Assembly (NCBI RefSeq): GCF_007421925.1
Contig: NZ_QMDX01000013.1
Location: 36,702-100,701 of the forward strand
DNA: 64,000 nt
DNA from: Haloglomus irregulare
GTDB lineage: Archaea > Halobacteriota > Halobacteria > Halobacteriales > Haloarculaceae
Direction of reading: 5' to 3'
Shown: positions 23,956 to 33,583 of the stretch, piece after piece
Layout: each line of letters begins with the position of its first letter
How positions within the stretch are numbered: position 1 is the first letter of the stretch
The notes under the pieces: model-generated
The model's input: the letters and a program-made list of their open reading frames with translations, nothing else
Database searches by the model: none
What the model was told of the DNA's origin: nothing
Made by a program: the position numbers and the translations under genes

Positions 23956-26526
23956 CTACTCGAGCGCTTTCAGGTTGTGGACGGGGTCCAGCCGCTCGAC
24001 CACGTCGGCGGTCGGGGCCAGCGCCCGCTCGATGGCCGCGGCGGGCTTGTACGCCCCCGGCGCCTCGTCAAGCGTGTCGTCGACGACGGACTCGGAGTAG
24101 ACGCCGTCCATCGCGGCCTCGAACTCGGCCATGGAGAGCCGCTCGTGGGCGTCGCGCCGCCCCATCCGTCGGCCGGCACCATGGGGGGCCGTCGAGAGCC
24201 ACGCCTCGTTGCCCGTTCCGCGGGCGATGACGGCCCCCTCGGCCATGTTGAACGGGACGAGCAGGCGCTGGTCCTCACGGGCGGGGGTGGCCCCCTTCCG
24301 GACGGTGAGGTCGCGGAAGTCGATGTAGTTGTGGACGGACTGCCAGGTCTCGACCGGGTCGACGCCGAGCGCGTCACAGACCGCCCCGATCATCAGCTCG
24401 CGGTTCCAGCGGGCGTACTGCTGGGCGAACAGCATGTCGACGTAGTAGCCGTGGGCCTCGCGCCCGACCAGCGGGTCCAACGCGGTGTTGCGCCCCTCGT
24501 CGCCGGTCGGCGGCCGGAGGTCCCCCAGCCGGTCGAAGGTGCGCTCGATGGTCGTCCCCTCGCACTCCTCGCGGACGCGGTCCTTGTGGATGTGTGACTC
24601 GCCCATCCCGCCGGTGACCCAGCGGAACAGGTCGGCGTCGCTCACGGCCTCGGGGTCGAACTTCAGGAAGCGCGCATCGTCCGGCCGGAGCCGCTCCCGG
24701 ATGCGGTCGGCGTTCCGGTACTCCGTGGCGCGGCCCTGCCAGAACTCGGCGACGGCCTTGCCGAGGTAGCGCGACCCGCTGTGGACGACCAGATAGCGGT
24801 CGCCCGACTCGCGCCCGCGGCAGAACTCGATGAAGTGATTACCGCCGCCCAGCGTGCCGGCCGACTGGATGACGTAGCTCAACCCCTGGCGCTGGTCGGC
24901 GAGGACGCGCTCACAGAGCCGCTTGAAGTAGTCGCCGTCGTAGCCGTCGAAGTCGAACCGAGGGTCGACGGGCTCGCCGAACCGCTCGCGGTGGGCCGCG
25001 TCGAAGGCCGCGAGCCGCTCGTTCGCCCGGTCGAACGGGAACGCCTCTATCAGGTGGACCGCGTCGTCGTGGTCGTGCACCGACCGCCCCATCGGGACGG
25101 CCTCGCGGACCCGGCGCTCGCGCTCGGCGTCGGCCAGCGGGAGCTCCGGACCCAGGTTCGCGACCGCCATGCCGCAGTTGTGGACGAATACGCCGGCACT
25201 CAGTGCGAAGTTGTGATACTGTGGGACGTTGAGACAGTACACGTCCTCGCGGTGGTCGATCTGACGAACGGCTGTAACCTCGTGATTTTCGCCAGCAACA
25301 CGGGTGAAATGCTCTTTATCTTCGGTATACTGGTCAGAGTGGGTGTGTCGCTGGTGCTGGAACGTCCCTACCCTTCCCTTGATTATACGTCCGCAGAACC
25401 CACACTCGAACTGGTCCGGCTCGCTGGCAGCGTCGTACTCCTCGGGATGTTCGTTCGACTTGTGATTGTGGAGGCCGATATAGGATTTCACCGACTCACT
25501 GCAGAACTCACATTCGTACCGCTGATTGGCTCGCTCTCTGGCCTTCTCGCGTGCCTCCTCGGATTTGTTCCGCTCGATGAGGTGCTCCTTGCCGTGCTGG
25601 CCGTTGTCGCTGACCTTCTCATACCACTCGTCGGGGTTCTCCTCCATGTAGGAGACGATGTTCTCTCGGCCGACCTCTGCCATCCGCTTCTGAGCTTCCT
25701 CCGTCTGTGCCCGCTGTTTGATGGCTTGAATCCGCTTCCGTTCGAACTCCTCCGATTGCCAGTGTTCTCCGGAAGCGAGTTCCCTGTGCAGTCTAGCGTG
25801 GTCGGAATCACTTAGGAACCGCAGGTTCTCCGGGCGGTTATCTGACTTCTCGAAATTCTCGTGGTGAATCACTGTGCGCTCGTCACCGAACGAAGGGATC
25901 TCACCCATGAGTCCGGAGCGAGCGACTATCCAGTGAACTCGCTGTGAGGATTGCCCATCCTTGTTCTGGTTCACCATAGTGTAGCCGTCGTCGGTCTCAT
26001 ACTGATACAGCGGCATGAGCGAGTCACCGGATGAGAGCTTACGCGCCTCACGATAGGTCCCATCGCGAAGCATGAACTCGTGGTCGGGAGTACACCTGAT
26101 TGGCTCCCCGTTATCGAGTTCGACCTCTAATAACGGTGCATCCTTCCGGGTCTGGTGGGCTGTGGCCTCGGCACACACTATTTCGCCATCCGGTTTGCAT
26201 GAGAACACAACGAAGCTGTCATTCCGGTCCGCGAGTTCGTCCAATCGGTGGTCCTCGCCATCGGCGAGCGGAACCTCGGTATCCCCCGTGAAGCAGCCGA
26301 TGTCGACCCCGATGACGTTCGGGACGACCTGCTCGGGCAGCGGCATGGTGAACCCGACAGGGGCACCCATCCCCCAGTGGCCGTCCGGCATCACCCGGAC
26401 GGGCTCGGTGAACGCCGGGTGGTCGACGAACTCCCGGACCTGTTCGAGCAGTCCCTCGCCGACGAGCGACTCGTCCTCGACCATGATTCGGGCTGTCGTG
26501 TGCTCCCCGACCAGTTCGATGGGCAT
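23956..26526 (-). CDS. rtcB: RtcB-family RNA ligase, interrupted by an intein
   Basis: An 856-residue precursor from ATG 26526; removal of the intein (residues 78-450) leaves 483 residues. RtcB joins RNA 2',3'-cyclic phosphate or 3'-phosphate ends to 5'-OH using GTP and Mn. The host part shows RVMPDGHWGMGAPVGFTMPL, NVIGVDIG then CGMAV, SAGTLGGGNHFIEF, HSGSRYLG and the guanylylation region PHGAGRRMGRR. The block GVDIGCGM is like E. coli RtcB, so this may be a second, repair-type paralogue rather than the archaeal tRNA-splicing ligase, whose motif is YDINCG. The 26527-26952 upstream stretch holds no gene. Confidence 0.93.
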   Translation of the reverse strand: MPIELVGEHTTARIMVEDESLVGEGLLEQVREFVDHPAFTEPVRVMPDGHWGMGAPVGFTMPLPEQVVPNVIGVDIGCFTGDTEVPLADGEDHRLDELADRNDSFVVFSCKPDGEIVCAEATAHQTRKDAPLLEVELDNGEPIRCTPDHEFMLRDGTYREARKLSSGDSLMPLYQYETDDGYTMVNQNKDGQSSQRVHWIVARSGLMGEIPSFGDERTVIHHENFEKSDNRPENLRFLSDSDHARLHRELASGEHWQSEEFERKRIQAIKQRAQTEEAQKRMAEVGRENIVSYMEENPDEWYEKVSDNGQHGKEHLIERNKSEEAREKARERANQRYECEFCSESVKSYIGLHNHKSNEHPEEYDAASEPDQFECGFCGRIIKGRVGTFQHQRHTHSDQYTEDKEHFTRVAGENHEVTAVRQIDHREDVYCLNVPQYHNFALSAGVFVHNCGMAVANLGPELPLADAERERRVREAVPMGRSVHDHDDAVHLIEAFPFDRANERLAAFDAAHRERFGEPVDPRFDFDGYDGDYFKRLCERVLADQRQGLSYVIQSAGTLGGGNHFIEFCRGRESGDRYLVVHSGSRYLGKAVAEFWQGRATEYRNADRIRERLRPDDARFLKFDPEAVSDADLFRWVTGGMGESHIHKDRVREECEGTTIERTFDRLGDLRPPTGDEGRNTALDPLVGREAHGYYVDMLFAQQYARWNRELMIGAVCDALGVDPVETWQSVHNYIDFRDLTVRKGATPAREDQRLLVPFNMAEGAVIARGTGNEAWLSTAPHGAGRRMGRRDAHERLSMAEFEAAMDGVYSESVVDDTLDEAPGAYKPAAAIERALAPTADVVERLDPVHNLKALE
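25177..26295 (-). mobile_element. HNH intein with two C2H2 zinc fingers inside rtcB
   Basis: This 373-residue intein begins at Cys78 (CFTGDTEVPLADGEDH) and ends at VPQYHNFALSAGVFVHN, with Cys451 as the +1 residue. Block B is EPIRCTPDHEFML with the usual T-x-x-H. An HNH endonuclease segment follows (VIHHENFEKSDNRPENLRFL, then DHARLH; about residues 219-247). Two identical C-x2-C-x12-H-x4-H fingers then occur at Cys339/Cys342/His355/His360 and Cys375/Cys378/His391/His396. The DNA is visibly less GC-rich than its neighbours, a sign of transfer. The insertion point precedes the metal-binding cysteine of RtcB. Confidence 0.93.
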
Positions 26527-26952
26527 CACCCACCCCTCGGCGACGCGCGTGATTGAACCTGTCGTCGTCTCTCGCACGGGGGCCGTGGGGGGCGGAGGGC
26601 CGGCTCCGGACGCCCGCCGCCAGGCGACCTCGGTATCCGCGTCCCCGTCGATGTCCGGATACGACCACAGTCGAACACCGGTGGCGGGACTGGACCCCAC
26701 CGAGGGCGAGGTGACCGTGCGGAACCCGGTCGGCGGCGAGTGGCGCGATCCGTTCGAAGGGTGCCAGCCCGTCGTCGACCCGGCGGCGGGCGCGGAGTAG
26801 TCGCTGGCGGTCGGGCCACGGGGCCGTTTCCTGGATATATCCCCGATTGCGCCGGTACTCCGGAAGCCCATCCGCAGTACGGCGAATATCCGCACGGATG
26901 TCACTGTCGGCGCGATACTGTCGAAAGATCCGGAGTGTCGAACCGAGCCCCG
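26527..26952. other. Gap between thermosome gene and rtcB
   Basis: No gene is supported in these 426 bases. The rtcB frame stays open upstream of its ATG but is Pro/Ser/Arg-rich and lacks RtcB features, so it is read as non-coding. A palindromic GGATATATCC at about 26831-26840 is TATA-like but lies 300 bases from the rtcB start. Confidence 0.45.
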
Positions 26953-28527
26953 TTAGCTCGAGATGACGTCGTCGATGCGGACGATCATCGTCGCGGCCTC
27001 GGTGGCGGACTCGACGGCCTCACGCTTGACGGCGGCGGGGTCGAGGATACCGTACTCGACGGGGTCGTCGATGTGGCCGGTCTGGCCCTCGGAGATGATG
27101 CCGGCGACGCCGGTCTCGTCGTGGAGCGAGCGGAGCTCCACCAGCGCGTCGATGGGGTCGAGTCCGGTGTTCTCCGCGAGCGTGCGCGGGACGATGTCGA
27201 CCGCGTCGGCGAACGCCTCGACGGCGAGCTGGCGCCGACCCTCGATGCCGGCCGACCCCGAGCGGATGTGGTCGGCGATGGCGATCTCGGAGGCGCCGGC
27301 GCCGGGGACCACGCCGCCGGCGTCGAGCGCGGCGGTCGCCACGTCAAGCGCGTCGTTGAGCGCGCGCTCCAGCTCGTCGGCGACGTGCTCGGTCCCGCCG
27401 CGGGCGAGGACGGTGACGGCCTCGGCTGCTCGGCCACCCTCGACGAAGACGAGGTCCTCGTCGGCGAACCGCTCGACGCGGACGGCCTCGGCGGCGCCGA
27501 AGTCGTCCTCGTCGAGGTCGTCGATGGAGCCCAGCGTCCGGGCGCCCGTCGCGCGGGCGATGGAGCCGGCGTCGTCGTCGGAGAGCGAGTCGAAGGCGAG
27601 GACGCCGAGCTCGGCGAGGTAGGAGGCGACGGTGTCCTCGACGTCACCGGTGACGAAGGCGACGTCGATGCCGGCCTCGCTGACCGTCCCGGCGTAGCCC
27701 CGGAGCTCGGCCTGCTCGGCCTCGATGGCCTCGTTCAGCTGGTCGACGTCGGTGATGTCGTACTCGGCGTCGATGTTGGCCTCGCTGATCTCCAGGTCCA
27801 GGTCGAGGACGGCGACCGTCGCGTCCGTGAACGAGCGGGGCATGTCCTCGTGGAGCGGCTCCTCCTCGGCGATGACGCCCTCGACGAGCTCCGTCGCCGA
27901 CGAGGAGGCGCCGGTCTGGGTCCGGACGGTGACGTTGTCGCGGCTGACGCCGTCCCCGTCCTCGACCGCGCGGACCGCGCCGACGACCGTCTCGGCCAGC
28001 GCCTCGGCGTCGACGTCACCGGTGCCCTTGCCGGTCATCGAGGACTCCGTGACCTTCCGGAGCAGGTCGTCGTCGAGCTCCTCGTCCAGGGTCATCTCCT
28101 CGACGGCCTCCAGCGCGAGCGCACTGGCCTCGTGGTAGCCCTCGACGATGGTCGTCGGGTGGACGTCGTCCTCGAGGAGGTCCTCAGCCTGTGCGAGGAG
28201 CCGGCCCGCGAGCACGGAGGCGGTCGTGGTGCCGTCACCGACCTCCTCCTCCTGGGTCTCGGCGACCTCGACGATCATCTGTGCGGCGGGGTGTTCGATG
28301 TCCATCTCCTCGAGGATGGTCGCCCCGTCGTTCGTGATGACGACGTCGCCGTCGTCGCTCACGAGCATCTTGTCCATGCCGCGCGGGCCGAGTGTCGTGC
28401 GTACGGATTCCGCGATGGCCTTGCCGGCCTGGATGTTCGAGGACTGTGCGTCCTCGCCACGGGTCCGCTCGGAGTCCTCGGCGAGGATGAACATCGGCTG
28501 GCCGCCCATGCGCTGCTGTTGTGCCAT
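26953..28527 (-). CDS. cct: Thermosome subunit (group II chaperonin, Cct3-like length)
   Basis: A 524-residue chaperonin subunit from ATG 28527. Family motifs are [16 protein letters not shown] (residues 41-56), [13 protein letters not shown], the ATPase segment [12 protein letters not shown] (97-108) and [15 protein letters not shown] near the C-terminal equatorial domain. The protein ends VRIDDVISS without the Gly/Met-rich tail that many thermosome subunits have; this and the 524-residue length fit the shorter Cct3 type of Haloferax. It assembles into a double-ring ATP-dependent folding machine. It has a clear promoter directly upstream. Confidence 0.96.
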   Translation of the reverse strand: MAQQQRMGGQPMFILAEDSERTRGEDAQSSNIQAGKAIAESVRTTLGPRGMDKMLVSDDGDVVITNDGATILEEMDIEHPAAQMIVEVAETQEEEVGDGTTTASVLAGRLLAQAEDLLEDDVHPTTIVEGYHEASALALEAVEEMTLDEELDDDLLRKVTESSMTGKGTGDVDAEALAETVVGAVRAVEDGDGVSRDNVTVRTQTGASSSATELVEGVIAEEEPLHEDMPRSFTDATVAVLDLDLEISEANIDAEYDITDVDQLNEAIEAEQAELRGYAGTVSEAGIDVAFVTGDVEDTVASYLAELGVLAFDSLSDDDAGSIARATGARTLGSIDDLDEDDFGAAEAVRVERFADEDLVFVEGGRAAEAVTVLARGGTEHVADELERALNDALDVATAALDAGGVVPGAGASEIAIADHIRSGSAGIEGRRQLAVEAFADAVDIVPRTLAENTGLDPIDALVELRSLHDETGVAGIISEGQTGHIDDPVEYGILDPAAVKREAVESATEAATMIVRIDDVISS

Positions 28528-28550
28528 AGCTGTCTGGAAGTCAGTCAGCG

Positions 28551-28574
28551 GTTCTATATAAATGTTTCCGAACG
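28551..28574 (-). promoter_or_regulatory. Promoter of the thermosome gene
   Basis: Read on the minus strand, CGTTCGGAAAC (BRE with a CGGAAA core) is followed directly by ATTTATATAG, a very good archaeal TATA box. Initiation about 25 bases on puts the 5' end a few bases before the ATG at 28527. The position and quality agree with a strongly expressed, probably heat-inducible gene; the heat response itself is inferred from the family. Confidence 0.75.
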
Positions 28575-28772
28575 TGACGACGAAACCCCGCGACGGCGCC
28601 CTCGTCAACCGTTCGCAGGGCCCCGGCTTGTCGGTTAAATCCGGGCGGATACGTCCATCGACGGGGCCGCGTCGGCGCCGAGGCGGTCGGGTCCGGCCCG
28701 CGACGGCGGCCGGCGTCGGGGGGCTGCGGCCCTTTCCAAAGCGTTTTCTCCGGCGCGCGGGGACGACCGGGT

Positions 28773-29195
28773 ATGGATGGAGGCGGCGGTTCGAGCGATA
28801 TGACCCTGGCGTTCGAGTTGGCAGCCCTGAAGCGGCTGGTCGAGCCGGACGCTGTCTTCTCGGACGCGCGCACGTGGAGCAAGTACGTCGGTGTGGTCTC
28901 CGAGGAGCCGACCTACGTGGTGACGAACTTCACCCGGAAGAACCGCATCCGGCAGGACTTCTTCTCCGGCCCCCGCGGCCGCGAGGAGTCGCTGGAGAAC
29001 GTCAGACGCCAGTTCGACACCGACCGACACGTCTTCGTCGGGACGAACGAGGCCGACGCCGCGCTCGCCGAGCAGGTCGACTGGGAGTACCTCCCCGTCG
29101 AGCAGGCCGCCGAGGCCGCCGACTGGACGCTCGGCGAGGCCGACGCCGAGGCGGCGACGGCTGACGACGAGGACGAGCGTGACGACTGGCCCTGA
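28773..29195 (+). CDS. Conserved haloarchaeal protein (DUF7124-like)
   Basis: A 140-residue soluble protein starting MDGGGGSSDMTLAFELAALK; the second Met at 28800 is an alternative start. It has a conserved-looking core (EPDAVFSDARTWSKYVGVVS, RKNRIRQDFFSGPRGREESL, DTDRHVFVGTNEADAALAEQ) and a disordered acidic C-terminus. It resembles a family found only in Halobacteria (DUF7124 from memory) with no known activity. The following membrane-protein gene begins 17 bases before its end, so the two are probably translated together. Confidence 0.75.
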   Translation: MDGGGGSSDMTLAFELAALKRLVEPDAVFSDARTWSKYVGVVSEEPTYVVTNFTRKNRIRQDFFSGPRGREESLENVRRQFDTDRHVFVGTNEADAALAEQVDWEYLPVEQAAEAADWTLGEADAEAATADDEDERDDWP

Positions 29196-30174
29196 CGCGC
29201 CCGGCACCGACCCGGCGGACGACGCCGGTCCGGACGCCACGGAGCACCCGACCGACACCGCCCCCGGGCCACCCGGCGGTCCGCCGGGCGGGGCGACGTC
29301 CGAGGAACTGCGCGTTGGCGCCGCCCTGGGCGGCGCGGCCAGCCGACTGGTCCGGCCGGTGGGCGCGGCGCTGCTGGCAGCGTACCTGTTCGTCGGCTTC
29401 GCCGGTACCGTCGCCACCACCAGCCTGTTCGCCGCCGTGGTGCCGCGAATCCGGGCGGTCGTCCTCGCCAACTCCGCGGCGACCGCCGCGGACCTCCCGC
29501 CGGCCGACCCGTCACCGCTGGCGGTCGGGCTCGAACCGACCACAGCGGTCGGGCTGGTCCTCGTGACCGCCCTGCTGGCCGAGACGGTCCACGTGGTCGC
29601 GGTCCGGGTCTTCGTCGGCGACGCCCGCTCGCTCCCCGACAGGGCCCTGGCGGACCTGCGCGCCCGGGCGCTGGTCTCCTATATCGCCAACTCGCTGGCC
29701 CTCATCGCGGTGTTCGCCGGGCTGTTCGCCCTCGTCCTTCCCGGGGTCTTCCTCGCGGTCGCGTTCTACCTGGTCCGGGCCGTGGTCGCCGTCGAGGGGG
29801 CGGGCGTGGTGCCGGCGCTCCGGCGGTCCTGGCGGCTCGTCGCCGGTCACCGCCTCCGCGTGCTGACGGTCCTGCTGCTCGTGGTGCTGCTCCGACAGCT
29901 CCCGACGCTCCCGGGGAGTGTGGTCGCCGAGACCCCGCTCCCCGGCGCGGTCGGCGCGTCGCTGGGAGTCGTTCTCGGCGCCGTCGTGACGGCGTTCGCC
30001 ACCGCCGTCGCCGCCCGTGTCTACGTCCAGCTCGCGGGCATGGAGGCCGCCGCGCGCGAGACCGGAGACACCGACGAGGCCGCGGGTGGGGAGGCAGCCG
30101 CGGACGAGGCCGCGGAGGAGCCACTCGGCGCGCTCTCGCCGGAGGAGATCGACGAACAGTTCGGCGGCCGCTGA
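29179..30174 (+). CDS. Multi-pass membrane protein (DUF7847-like)
   Basis: A 331-residue protein from GTG 29179, overlapping the previous gene by 17 bases. A disordered Pro/Asp/Gly N-terminus (1-40) precedes at least five hydrophobic helices: about residues 59-85, 118-145, 170-200, 223-242 and 255-285. The segment [33 protein letters not shown] recalls haloarchaeal DUF7847-like membrane proteins. A Gly/Glu-rich cytoplasmic tail ends [13 protein letters not shown]. There is no enzymatic motif; function unknown. Confidence 0.75.
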   Translation: MTTGPDAPGTDPADDAGPDATEHPTDTAPGPPGGPPGGATSEELRVGAALGGAASRLVRPVGAALLAAYLFVGFAGTVATTSLFAAVVPRIRAVVLANSAATAADLPPADPSPLAVGLEPTTAVGLVLVTALLAETVHVVAVRVFVGDARSLPDRALADLRARALVSYIANSLALIAVFAGLFALVLPGVFLAVAFYLVRAVVAVEGAGVVPALRRSWRLVAGHRLRVLTVLLLVVLLRQLPTLPGSVVAETPLPGAVGASLGVVLGAVVTAFATAVAARVYVQLAGMEAAARETGDTDEAAGGEAAADEAAEEPLGALSPEEIDEQFGGR

Positions 30175-30290
30175 GGACGCCGGCCGCTCGCGCCCGTCCG
30201 TGCGCGAGGCGGGATAAACGCCACGACCGGGGGAGTGAGCACAAGACATATCGCTGCGGCCGTCCGGCGTTGTGGTATACAGCCACTATC

Positions 30291-32516
30291 ATGAACGAGG
30301 TTCAACTGGAGGTGGCGAAGGCGTACCCGAACGACTCGGGCCGCGGCATCGCCCGCCTGGATCCCGACACCCTGTTGCATCTGAAGCTGAGCCCCGGCGA
30401 CATCATCGAGATCGAGGGGTCCGACCGCACGGCCGCGAAGGTCTGGCGTGCCGACCGGCAGGACTGGAACACGGACACCGTCCGCATCGACGGGTTCACC
30501 CGGCAGAACGCCGACGTCGGCATCGGCGAACGCGTCGAGATACGCAAGGCCGAGGCGACCAAGGCCGACCGGCTCGTGCTGGCGCCGCCGGAGGAGGCGA
30601 GCGTCCAGTTCGGCTCCGACGCCGCCGGCATGGTCAAGCGCCAGATCCTCAAGCGCCCGGTGGTCGAGCACGACATCGTCCCGGTGATGTCCAGCACCAA
30701 TCATCCGTTCATGCGGTCCCCTGGACAGGCCATCCCGCTCATCGCCGTCGAGACGGACCCCGAGGGCGTCGTACTCGTCACGGAGGACACGGAGGTCGAA
30801 CTCCGCGAGGAGCCCATCTCCGGCTTCGAGAAGACCGGCGGCGGCATCACCTACGAGGACATCGGCGGGCTGAGCAACGAGATCCAGCGCGTCCGGGAGA
30901 TGGTGGAGCTCCCGATGAAACACCCCCAGATATTCAAGAAACTCGGCATCGAGCCGCCACAGGGGGTGTTGCTCCACGGGCCGCCCGGCACCGGGAAGAC
31001 GCTACTGGCCAAGGCCGTCGCCAACGAGACCTCCGCCAGCTTCTTCTCCATCGCCGGCCCGGAGATCATCTCGAAATACTACGGCGAGTCCGAACAGCAG
31101 CTGCGCGAGATCTTCGAGGACGCCACCGAGGAGTCCCCCTCCATCATCTTCATCGACGAGCTGGACTCCATCGCGCCCAAGCGCGAGGACGTCACCGGCG
31201 AGGTCGAGCGGCGGGTCGTCGCCCAGCTGCTGACGATGATGGACGGCCTCGAATCGCGGGGCCAGGTCATCGTCATCGCGGCGACGAACCGCGTCGACTC
31301 CGTCGACCCCGCGCTCCGGCGCCCGGGCCGGTTCGACCGCGAGATCGAGATCGGCGTCCCGGACGAGACCGGCCGCAAGGAGATCCTGCAGATCCACACC
31401 CGCGGGATGCCCCTGTCGGACGACGTCTCGCTGGACCACATGGCCGACGAGACCCACGGCTTCGTCGGCGCCGACATCGAGAGCCTGACCAAGGAGGCCG
31501 CGATGAAGGCCCTGCGGCGCTACCTCCCCGAGATCGACCTCGACGAGGAGGACATCCCGCCGAGCCTCATCGACCGGATGATCATCAAGCGCGACGACTT
31601 CCGCGGCGCGCTGAACGAGGTCTCCCCGTCGGCGATGCGGGAGGTGCTCGTCGAACTCCCGAAGATCAGCTGGGACGACGTGGGCGGCCTGAACGAGGCC
31701 AAGGGCCAGGTCCAGGAGTCCATCGAGTGGCCGATGACCCAGCGCGGGAAGTTCGAGCGCATGGGTATCGAGCCCCCGACCGGCGTGCTCCTCTACGGCC
31801 CGCCCGGCACCGGCAAGACGCTGATGGCCAAGGCCGTCGCCAACGAGACCAACGCCAACTTCATCTCGGTTCGGGGCCCGCAGCTCCTCTCGAAGTGGGT
31901 CGGCGAGTCCGAGAAGGCCATCCGGCAGACGTTCCGGAAGGCCCGCCAGGTCGCGCCGACGGTCATCTTCTTCGACGAGCTGGACTCGCTGGCCCCCGGC
32001 CGGGGCGGCGACGTCGGCTCGAACGTCTCCGAGCGCGTCGTCAACCAGCTGCTGACCGAACTCGACGGGCTGGAGGAGATGGGCGACGTCATGGTCATCG
32101 GCGCCACCAACCGTCCGGACATGATCGACCCCGCGCTCATCCGCTCGGGCCGGTTCGACCGGCTCACCTACATCGGCGAGCCCGAGGTCGAGGGCCGCGA
32201 GCAGATCTTCCGCATCCACACGGAGGAGACGCCGCTCTCGCCAGACGTCTCGCTCCGGGAGCTCGCCGAGCTGACCGAGGGCTACGTCGGCTCGGACATC
32301 GAGTCCATCGCCCGTGAGGCCGCCATCGAGGCGCTCCGGGAGAGCGACGACGCCGAACTCGTCGAGATGCGCCACTTCCGCCAGGCGCTCGACTCCGTCC
32401 GCCCGACGATCAACGAGGACATCCGCGACTACTACGAGCGCATCGAGGAGGACTTCCAGGGCAGCGGCGCCGAACCCGGCCCCCGCCAGGGTGGCGGGCG
32501 CATCGGGTTCCAGTAG
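30291..32516 (+). CDS. cdc48: AAA+ ATPase Cdc48/VAT (p97 homologue)
   Basis: A 741-residue unfoldase from ATG 30291. The N domain (1-180) starts [20 protein letters not shown], typical of archaeal Cdc48. Two AAA+ modules follow. D1 has Walker A at GPPGTGKT (230-237), Walker B with [14 protein letters not shown] and [13 protein letters not shown]2 has a second GPPGTGKT (about 503-510), [15 protein letters not shown] and [12 protein letters not shown]. The C-terminus ends [10 protein letters not shown]. It feeds substrates to the proteasome and other partners. It is followed at once by the repeat element behind its stop codon. Confidence 0.97.
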   Translation: MNEVQLEVAKAYPNDSGRGIARLDPDTLLHLKLSPGDIIEIEGSDRTAAKVWRADRQDWNTDTVRIDGFTRQNADVGIGERVEIRKAEATKADRLVLAPPEEASVQFGSDAAGMVKRQILKRPVVEHDIVPVMSSTNHPFMRSPGQAIPLIAVETDPEGVVLVTEDTEVELREEPISGFEKTGGGITYEDIGGLSNEIQRVREMVELPMKHPQIFKKLGIEPPQGVLLHGPPGTGKTLLAKAVANETSASFFSIAGPEIISKYYGESEQQLREIFEDATEESPSIIFIDELDSIAPKREDVTGEVERRVVAQLLTMMDGLESRGQVIVIAATNRVDSVDPALRRPGRFDREIEIGVPDETGRKEILQIHTRGMPLSDDVSLDHMADETHGFVGADIESLTKEAAMKALRRYLPEIDLDEEDIPPSLIDRMIIKRDDFRGALNEVSPSAMREVLVELPKISWDDVGGLNEAKGQVQESIEWPMTQRGKFERMGIEPPTGVLLYGPPGTGKTLMAKAVANETNANFISVRGPQLLSKWVGESEKAIRQTFRKARQVAPTVIFFDELDSLAPGRGGDVGSNVSERVVNQLLTELDGLEEMGDVMVIGATNRPDMIDPALIRSGRFDRLTYIGEPEVEGREQIFRIHTEETPLSPDVSLRELAELTEGYVGSDIESIAREAAIEALRESDDAELVEMRHFRQALDSVRPTINEDIRDYYERIEEDFQGSGAEPGPRQGGGRIGFQ

Positions 32517-32605
32517 AGCTTTTTTGACGCCTCGGGGTTCCTCGCGGCGTGCTGCGCGCGCCGCTGCGGTACCCACTCACCGCAAAAAACGTTCAGAAAA
32601 ACGTC
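32517..32605 (+). repeat. 3'-flanking element, copy behind cdc48
   Basis: Directly after the cdc48 stop codon comes AGCTTTTTTGACG, then a GC-rich stem (GGCGTGCTGCGCGCGCC), then CCCACTCACCGCAAAAAACG with TTCAGAAAAACG. The opposite strand at 32884-32969, behind the convergent TRAM gene, has the same order of blocks. The T tract after the stop codon and the inverted A-rich box (T-rich on the other strand) would suit termination from both sides. A further hairpin, CGCTGGCTCGCTTCGCTCGC and CAGCG, follows. Confidence 0.65.
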
Positions 32606-32814
32606 GCTGGCTCGCTTCGCTCGCCAGCGGTGTCCCCGAAAATCGGCGATTTTCGGGATGACGAGGCGACGAGGTCGCCTCGAACCGAAACGCGCGCCGG
32701 GGGCGCGCGTACGCAGGACGAATTCCTGGTCCTCCGGCTTGTCTCGAATAACGATCGGATCAGCCGCTGCATCTCATGTTATTTCAGGAAAGCGCGGAAC
32801 GTTGGACGGTATCG

Positions 32815-32969
32815 TGCATACCGCGCGAGCGAAGCGAGCGCGGTTTCCACCGGCACGAGGGCGCGAAGCGCCCGAGTGCCGGCGTTTTTTCTGAACGTTT
32901 TTTGCGGTGAGTGGTGCCCGCAGGCGGCCGAAGGCCGCCGAGGACACCCGAACCGTCAAAAAAGCTCCT
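32815..32969 (-). repeat. 3'-flanking element, copy behind the TRAM gene
   Basis: Read in the direction of the TRAM gene, the stop codon is followed by AGGAGCTTTTTTGACGG, a GCGGCCTTCGGCCGC hairpin, then CCACTCACCGCAAAAAACG, TTCAGAAAAAACGCCGGC, and two more hairpins; the outer one is CCGCGC, GAGCGAAGCGA, GCGCGG. It matches the cdc48 copy block by block and shares GCATACCGCG with the aor copy. The 32606-32814 stretch between the two copies holds no gene. Confidence 0.65.
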
Positions 32970-33368
32970 CTACTCCAGGATCTCCCCGACCGCGAAGTTC
33001 GACTTGACCTCGGTGATCTCGACCTTGACGCGCTCGCCGACCTCTGCGCCGGGGACGATGATGACGTAGCCGCGCTCGACGCGGGCGATACCGTCGCCCT
33101 GCTTGCCCAGGTCCTCGACCTCGACGTAGCGGATCTCCCCGCGCTCGACGGGGGGCTGGGGTTCGTCGGGGGCGGTCGAGGGCTCGGTATCGGTCTCGAC
33201 CTCGGTATCCTCCTCGTCGCCGGTCCGGATGAGTGCGACCCGGTAGGTATCGTCGGCCTCGACGGCGCCCGTGTCGACCTCGCGGCGGGGAACCTCGACG
33301 ACGAACCGGTCGGCCTCGGCCTCGACATCCGCGTTGAACAGACAGAGCAGTTTGTCGGAGATCTCCAT
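32970..33368 (-). CDS. TRAM-domain protein
   Basis: A 132-residue protein from ATG 33368. The N-terminal 50 residues include MEISDKLLCLFNADVEAEAD and an acidic, Thr-rich linker (about 60-75). The C-terminal half is a TRAM domain: VERGEIRYVEVEDLGKQGDGIARVERGYVIIVPGAEVGERVKVEI in overall pattern, with the G-D-G-I-A-R and V-P-G-A motifs. TRAM domains bind RNA; small archaeal TRAM proteins are thought to act like cold-shock RNA chaperones. It converges with cdc48 and carries the same 3' element. Confidence 0.9.
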   Translation of the reverse strand: MEISDKLLCLFNADVEAEADRFVVEVPRREVDTGAVEADDTYRVALIRTGDEEDTEVETDTEPSTAPDEPQPPVERGEIRYVEVEDLGKQGDGIARVERGYVIIVPGAEVGERVKVEITEVKSNFAVGEILE

Positions 33369-33583
33369 GCGAGTTCTGTCGGGAACTGTCAGCGGACGCG
33401 TCTTGAACTTACCGCCGTCGGTCCGGCGCCACTGACGTCGCTGTACCGGGATAGTCGGGCCCGTGGGGAATCCGTGGCCGTCCGAACGGCGGGCGGGATG
33501 GGCATAAGCCCACAAACCTACCAGTACCGTACGTATCTCCGATATCTCCGCTACGTTCGACCGGTAGTCGTCGGGAGACGGCC

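Noticed and set aside
23019..24230. A plus-strand frame of about 400 codons across the SDR and the end of rtcB
   Set aside because: It spans two genes on the other strand and has antisense composition.
26526..26904. N-terminal extension of RtcB by about 126 residues
   Set aside because: The extension is Pro/Ser/Arg-rich, has no RtcB features, and the ATG at 26526 starts the conserved part.
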